Source of the DNA: Neostapfia colusana
Lineage: Eukaryota; Streptophyta; Magnoliopsida; Poales; Poaceae
Reading direction: 5' to 3'
NCBI GenBank assembly: GCA_030760725.1
Contig: JASWHV010000008.1
Location: 54,039,671-54,103,670 of the forward strand
Length of the DNA: 64,000 bases
The notes under the pieces are model-generated. The model was not told the origin of the DNA and searched no databases. It worked only from the letters and a program-made list of their open reading frames with translations. Shown here in pieces: positions 59,417 through 64,000 of the stretch; position 1 is the first letter of the stretch; every line of letters begins with the position of its first letter. The position numbers and the translations under genes are program-made.

Positions 59417-60568
59417 GTTATGTAGAGGTAGGGATCAAGGCAAGTTGGATGTTTTGGTGGTGTGCTGGGTGCACGAGACTTGGGTTTGTGTTTAGTACTT
59501 GCCTGGATCCTAAGGACCGGTTCATGGAGCATGTAACCTGGCTTTACAGTGCCAACCACATGCTGAGATGGGGCAGATTGGCCAATTAATTAGGTGTATC
59601 CCCGGTGTAGTATGGGTGTGTTGGATGGTGCGGGGAGTAGGTGTCAGCTGGACTACCATATGAACCGCATGGCTCAAGAGGGGGCCACTGCAGCGGGGTT
59701 GGAGCCTCTTGTATGCTGTTAGGGGTGAAACCTCAGTGGGCCCACGCTCGTCGGGAATCCCTTTGTAAAGGCCTCGTAGTGATCTCCTGGCTACACACCT
59801 GGGAAGTGTGAATGTGGTTCGTAGCCACTGGCATAATGGAGGTTCTTTTAGTCCACCCGGCAACGGGGGATGAAATCACTACATGTAGGTACAGTGGTAC
59901 AAACTCTGCAGAGTCAAAACTGTCATGACAGCCGTGCTCACGGTCAAGAGCGGCTTGGACTTATTCATGATTAGAGGATTGATGGTTTTGGAAGTTGTGG
60001 AGTGTTAAGCGGGGAGCTTAACATTGGAAATGATGTTATGGTTATTTGATTATGATGATGGAATGGGAGATTGGGACCATTACACCTGTGTAGTAATATA
60101 GGTGCTTAATAAGCTAAGGTGATAGGTATTGATTGCGTAGTGCTTTAACCATGAGTTCAACCTCCCCTTGTTTTCTAGCCATGCATGACATAACTTTCCC
60201 ACACTTGCTGAGTACCATCGGTACTCAACCTTGCATATTTGTTGGTTTATATTGCTGCTCAGGTCAAGATAATGAGGTGGTGTATAATGATCGAGACTTT
60301 GGACCCAAACAAGTTTTCTAGGTTCATGGAGACCCCCGGGCAACGCCTGTAATGGAGCCCACAAGAATAATATTCCGCTACTAGTTTATTTATTTATAAT
60401 GAACTATTTATCGTCCATCGAGACATATGCTTTGTAAGACTTATTTATATTCGACACCTGGCTTGTAATAAATGATGCTTCACTATTTGTCATCACATGT
60501 ATGAGAAAATGATCCTGGCATACATGTGATATTCACTCGGTTGTTCTTCGGAGAAACCGGGTGTGACA
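59417..60568 (+). repeat. 3' LTR of A3, right part
   Basis: It resumes the LTR interrupted at 34890, beginning with the duplicated GTTAT and ending GGGTGTGACA. It carries the last exon-like segment of the LTR ORF (60263-60321, 59 nt, TAG). It has no other coding content. Confidence 0.93.
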
Positions 60569-61289
60569 CGAACGCTTGGTTCGCTGTCTGTACTGTGTAC
60601 CCCGGTATGGGCAAGGCTGCGCCATAGACCGGGGGCACCATTTGCAGGGCATATGGCTGGGGCATATGCTGCGTGGCGTATGCCTGGGGCAGAGATCGCG
60701 TAGCGAACGTCTGCGGCTCAGGCTGGGTCGAGGCGGTTGACATGCTGTCGCCGGCCTCTTGGTTGCGACGCCTTTCTCGCCGTCGCTCGATGACCACTCG
60801 GGCATCCTTTCCCAGGTGGCGTCGTTCTAGCTCCGACCTCAGGTCTGCCGATGGGAGCCTGGTGGAGCGGGAGTCTGCCGTCTGCCCGTCAACCGTTGGT
60901 GTGCGCGTCAGCGACACAGCCGGTTGACTGGGACGTCGTCCCCACCGAAGTTGAGGGTTGGCAGTGGCGATGACGAGATGGTCTACGTCGCGAATCCACA
61001 GCTGGGTCGCGGAGTGAGGAGCGTCCCCAGCAGGTAGATTGTGCAGTAGCGCTCATGCTGCAGCTAGTGCACTCCCGTGGGAGACACTCAGCGCTGCAGT
61101 GGATCTTGGGCTCGCTGGAGTCGGCGCTGCCAGAGTCGGCTGCTGGCTTCCAGCTTGCACCGACACACTCCGTCCTGAGTGTGTCGAGACGTAGTCCCCG
61201 CTGGTCACCGTTCGTCGTGAACGTGGGCGGGGAGAGCTTGCCACTGACAGAAGCTTCGTCATCTTCGTCGGCAAAAGCTCATCGCGCAA
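60569..61289 (-). pseudogene. gag N-terminal part of element C (broken)
   Basis: One frame runs from ATG 61289 (or the in-frame ATG at 61262, MTKLLS) leftward, with a TGA at 61053, then opens again to the A3 insertion. It is rich in Ser, Pro, Ala and Arg, with a basic stretch (ERRHLGKDARVVIERRRERR) followed by Gln/Pro/Tyr-rich repeats (LPQAYATQHMPQPYALQM). This resembles the low-complexity N-terminal gag of plant gypsy elements. The frame ends QAFV at the junction with the A3 LTR; later residues are LTR-derived. Confidence 0.6.
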
Positions 61290-61318
61290 GGGAAAAGCCC
61301 CCTACCTGGCGCGCCAAA

Positions 61319-62525
61319 TGTTGAAGTGTGTTATCGACACTTCCCCTGGGCCTGCTCAGGGCAGCCCGTGGAGGTTCTTTTTCAGAGGGGCTAGTCACTC
61401 ACGGAGAGCTTACGCGTTAGGGACGATGGAAGGAGAAGCTTGACACAGATTTTTTACGTGGTTCAGGCCGCCGGAGCGTAAAACCCTACGTCCACAGTGA
61501 GCAGAGATGCTCGTTGTATTGCTTGGAGCTCAGGACTGGAGTTCTGAGCTTGAGGATGACCTGAGTGCTAGAATGCCTAGGGAGCAAGTGTGCAAAGAGT
61601 CGAACCCTTGCTAACGTTGCCTACCCGAACCTTTTATATTCCAAGGCTCGGGTGGCTTACAAGGTGGGCCCAGGACCCGACAGGTGGTCCTGGGGAGATC
61701 GCCTGCCATCTACCGTATCTGTAGTTACGCCGGCAGTTGTCACTGGCGAGGGCTTCTAAGTCTTCGTTCGGTCGCCCTGCCCATGCCGCAAGCTAGTCGT
61801 AGTGGCTGATGATGGCAGGGGCGACAGGGGATGTCTTGTCGCTGTGTTTATTGGCGTACAGCTTCTGACGCGGCGTGCCAGTCTTCACTGCGATGTGAGT
61901 GGGCGCAACGGCACCTGACAGAGGCGTGCTCCGCGTCTCCGCGCCTTGGGAAGGCGCAGGTCTTGAATACCTTGTACGGGCAAGGTATGGCGCGTCTTTA
62001 CTCTTGCTGCCTACCACGCGGGGGCAGGCAGCGCTATTCTGCCAGCCACGTGGCGGGCCCGGAGCTCTCCTCTGAGGAGAGGGAGGTTCGGCCCCGCTGG
62101 ACACGTGGAGCCTTCGGAGCTCTCCCAGTAGAGGGGGAGGTCCGGCTCTGCTGACCATGTGGCGGGCCTAGAGCCCTCCTCTGAGGAGAGGGAGGTCCGG
62201 CCCCGCTTGACACATGGAGCCTTCGGAGCTCTCCCCGCAGAGGGGGAGGTCTAGCTCTGCTGACCACGTGACGGGCCCGGAGCCCTCCTCTGAGAAGAGG
62301 GAGGTCTGGCCCCGCTGGACACGTGGAGCCTTCGGAGCTCTTCCCGCGGAGGGGGGAGGTCCGGCTCTGCTGACCACGTGGTGGGCCCGGAGCTCTCCTC
62401 TGAGGAGAGGGAGGTCCGGCCCTGCTGGACACATGGCGCCCTTGGAGCTCTCCCCGCGGAGAGGGGCAAGGTCATTAGGCAGTTTCCCCTGTGCGCGGGG
62501 GTACCACATATTGAGGGTACCGACA
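61319..62525 (-). repeat. 5' LTR of element C (1207 bp)
   Basis: The minus strand starts TGTCGGTACC at 62525 and ends CACTTCAACA at 61319, next to the primer-binding site. TATAAAAG on the minus strand at 61638-61631 is the likely promoter. Upstream of it (62045-62470) is a minisatellite, annotated separately. Confidence 0.82.
62045..62470 (-). repeat. G-box minisatellite in C LTR (about eight 55-bp monomers)
   Basis: Monomers of about 55 bp alternate between two types, each starting with CACGTG or a one-base variant, and sharing GGAGCTCTCC...GAGGTCCGGC. Intact CACGTG occurs at 62047, 62102, 62265, 62320 and 62375; the others read CATGTG or CACATG. The array lies 400-800 bp upstream of the LTR TATA box. 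CACGTG is the G-box bound by plant bZIP and bHLH factors. Confidence 0.8.
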
Positions 62526-62765
62526 AAATGAAATGAACTAAAAAACATATCATTGTTGATCCCTCCGTGAGCGACGACCACGAGGACGTCTCCCGTCAAG
62601 CGGATTTCCTAAAGGTACCGCTTCAACTACTCCCGTAACATTACGCTGAATGCAATTCTTGTAACTATGGCCATATACGTTATAGTTGCTACATCTAATT
62701 TATAGTGACAATGAGCACTCATCCATATCATTTCTTATACGTCTCGTTTTACACCGACCACGACT
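62526..62765. other. 240 bp of unassigned sequence between two C-type LTRs
   Basis: It resembles neither LTR nor any other repeat in the window. No ORF, promoter or RNA feature could be recognised. It may be older sequence into which the C-type elements inserted. Confidence 0.4.
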
Positions 62766-64000
62766 TGTCTAAGTGTAGCCGTCGACAATTCCTCCAGGCC
62801 TGCTCAGGGCAGCCCGCGGAGGTTCTTTTTTGGAGGGGCTAGTTCTCTCAGAGGGTCGCCTGAGTTGAAGGAGATGAAAGTGGATTGACACCAGGAGTTT
62901 TACGTGGTTCGGGCCACCGGAGCATAAAACCCTACGTCCATGGGAGCTGAGTTGCTCGATTTATTGCTTGGAGCTTAGAACCGGAGTTCTATGCTTGGTG
63001 ATGAGCTAAGTTGCTAGAATGCCGAACCCACTAGAGTACGAACCAGGGTCAAATGCCAAAGGATCCGAACCCCTTGTAATGTTGCCTACCTGATCCTTTT
63101 ATAGTTCAAGGCTCGGGTGGCTTACAAGGTGGGCCCCAGAGCCCGACAGGTGGCCCCTGGAAGATTTCATGCCATCTACCATATCTTGCAGTGAATGCTG
63201 GTAGTTGTCTTTAGCAGTAGCTTCTTAGTCGTCGTCCTGCCGCGCCCTGCCCGTGCCGCAAGCTAGGCGTAGCGGTTGATGATGGCAGGGACGGCAGGGC
63301 ATGTCTTGTCGCTGTGTTTATTTGTCCACAACCTCTGACATGGCGTGCCTGTCTTCACTGTGATGTGACTGGCCACAACGCCTCCTGACAGGGGCGTGCT
63401 CCGTGTCTCCGCGTCTTGGGAAGGCGCGGGTCTTGAGTGTCTTGTACGGGCAAGGCGTGGTGTGCCTTTACTCCTGCTGCCTACCAAGCCGGGGTGGGCA
63501 GATGCGGTTCTGCTGGCCATGTGGCGGGCCTGGAGCTCACCGCTGAGGAGAGGGGAGGTCCAGCCCCGCTGGACACGTGGCGCCTTCAGAGCTCACCCCT
63601 GCGGAGGGGGCGAGGTCCGGCTCTTCTGGCCACGTGGCAGGCCTGGAGCTCTCCTCTGAGGAGAGGGCAGCCCTGGCCCTAATGGACATGTGGCGCCTTC
63701 GGAGCTCACCCCTGCGGAGGGGGCGAGGTCCGGCTCTGCCGGCCACATGGCAGGCCCGGAGCTCACCTCTGAGGAGAGGGGAGGTCCGGCCCCGCTGGAC
63801 ACATGGCACCTTTGGAGCTCACCCCTGCGGAGGGAGCGAGGTCCGGCTCTGCCGGCCACGTTGCGTCTAGGTTCCAGCGGGAGGCCGGGGACTCCTAGAT
63901 GCTTGCCCTTGTAGCTGGAGGGCCTTGTATTTTGTCTTTTTGTTTTCTGTCTGTAGATCAGCTCGTGGAGCTCTTGAATGAACAGACTTGTTGTCTTGTG
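62766..64000 (-). repeat. Second C-type LTR (runs off the window)
   Basis: It has the same order and orientation as 61319-62525: a start like TGTCTAAGTGTA, the shared GGCCTGCTCAGGGCAGCCCG segment, a TATA box on the minus strand at 63103-63097, and a G-box minisatellite (63515-63860) of about seven monomers. It is clearly diverged from the first LTR. No primer-binding site lies on its left, so it is not the 5' LTR of a following element. It could be a solo LTR or a 3' LTR whose element lies to the right. Confidence 0.75.
63515..63860 (-). repeat. G-box minisatellite in the second C-type LTR
   Basis: About seven monomers of about 57 bp carry CACGTG, CATGTG or CACATG at regular spacing (for example 63518 and 63574). 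The same two alternating monomer types as in the first LTR are present, so the array predates the split of the two copies. Confidence 0.78.

Larger units (their letters stand above)
25554..60568 (+). mobile_element. Family A Tekay-like element, copy A3 (split by A4 and B1)
   Basis: This plus-strand element comprises part of the 5' LTR (25554-26789), the internal region (26790-32599) and the 3' LTR (32600-34890 continued at 59417-60568). A4 interrupts the 5' LTR; its left part was lost in the 16.3-16.8 kb deletion. B1 interrupts the 3' LTR at 34890 with a GTTAT duplication. On the right A3 abuts gag of element C, with presumed target site CGAAC at 60569-60573. Adding the 3' LTR parts gives about 3.44 kb, the family length. 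Confidence 0.9.
60569..62525 (-). mobile_element. Family C LTR retrotransposon, 5' end (interrupted by A3)
   Basis: This minus-strand element has a 5' LTR (61319-62525), a primer-binding site (61316-61297, TGGCGCGCCAGGTAGGGGGC) and the start of gag. A3 is inserted in gag at 60568. The primer site differs from the Met-tRNA type of families A and B, which points to another gypsy lineage such as Tat/Retand. That assignment is tentative because no pol is present. Confidence 0.75.

Noticed and set aside
60483..60568. End of the C gag frame past 60569
   Set aside because: This part lies in the A3 LTR; the frame simply runs across the insertion junction.
62766..64000. Second C-type LTR as the partner of the 61319-62525 LTR
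   Set aside because: For a minus-strand element the 3' LTR must lie left of gag. This copy is to the right of the 5' LTR and is too diverged, so it belongs to another insertion.

Overview
The window is plant DNA, almost certainly from a grass, and consists entirely of nested transposable elements; I find no host gene, tRNA or rRNA gene. The grass call rests on several things: Tekay/Del-type chromovirus retrotransposons with 3.4-3.9 kb LTRs and a chromodomain, initiator-Met tRNA primer-binding sites, GC-rich LTR promoter blocks, and an En/Spm (CACTA) element with Panicoid-style subterminal repeats. The species cannot be fixed from sequence alone.

Four families are present. Family A is a Tekay-like Ty3/gypsy element with LTRs of about 3.42 kb (ends TGTAACACCC / GGGTGTGACA). 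Family B is another Tekay-like element with LTRs of about 3.92 kb (ends TGTAAGGGCC / GGTCGTGTCA). Family C is a different LTR element with a 1.2 kb LTR and a TGGCGCGCCA primer-binding site. The fourth is a complete 9.35 kb CACTA DNA transposon.

Layout from left to right: 1-3658 is the 5' end of A1 (minus), inserted in a B solo LTR (3659-7738, plus). That LTR is itself inserted in the gag of A2 (7739-15574, plus). The 3' LTR of A2 runs directly into a second primer-binding site and a truncated ORF0 (15575-16294), so it is a shared tandem LTR. A scrambled junction with an LTR scrap (16290-16844) leads to A4 (minus, to 25553), which sits in the 5' LTR of A3 (25554-60568, plus). The 3' LTR of A3 is split at 34890/59417 by a complete B element, B1 (34891-59416, minus, target duplication GTTAT). 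B1 is split by the CACTA element (45982-55327, target duplication AAA). A3 is inserted in the gag of element C (60569-62525, minus), and a second C-type LTR (62766-64000) follows. The deepest nest is C > A3 > B1 > CACTA.

All gag-pol genes are broken, many by C-to-T stop codons expected from methylated, silenced DNA. In contrast, two copies of an extra protein (ORF0, 259 aa) upstream of gag are intact, and both CACTA genes read through cleanly after splicing. The most unusual observation is that the LTRs of both Tekay families carry short exon-like coding segments. Their lengths are constant between copies (120/69/59 nt in A; 81/89 nt in B) although the sequences between them vary. They join in frame through GC-AG introns and end in an acidic peptide and a stop codon. 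Together with splice acceptors placed exactly at the ORF0 and gag start codons, this suggests an alternatively spliced leader/ORF system in these retrotransposons.
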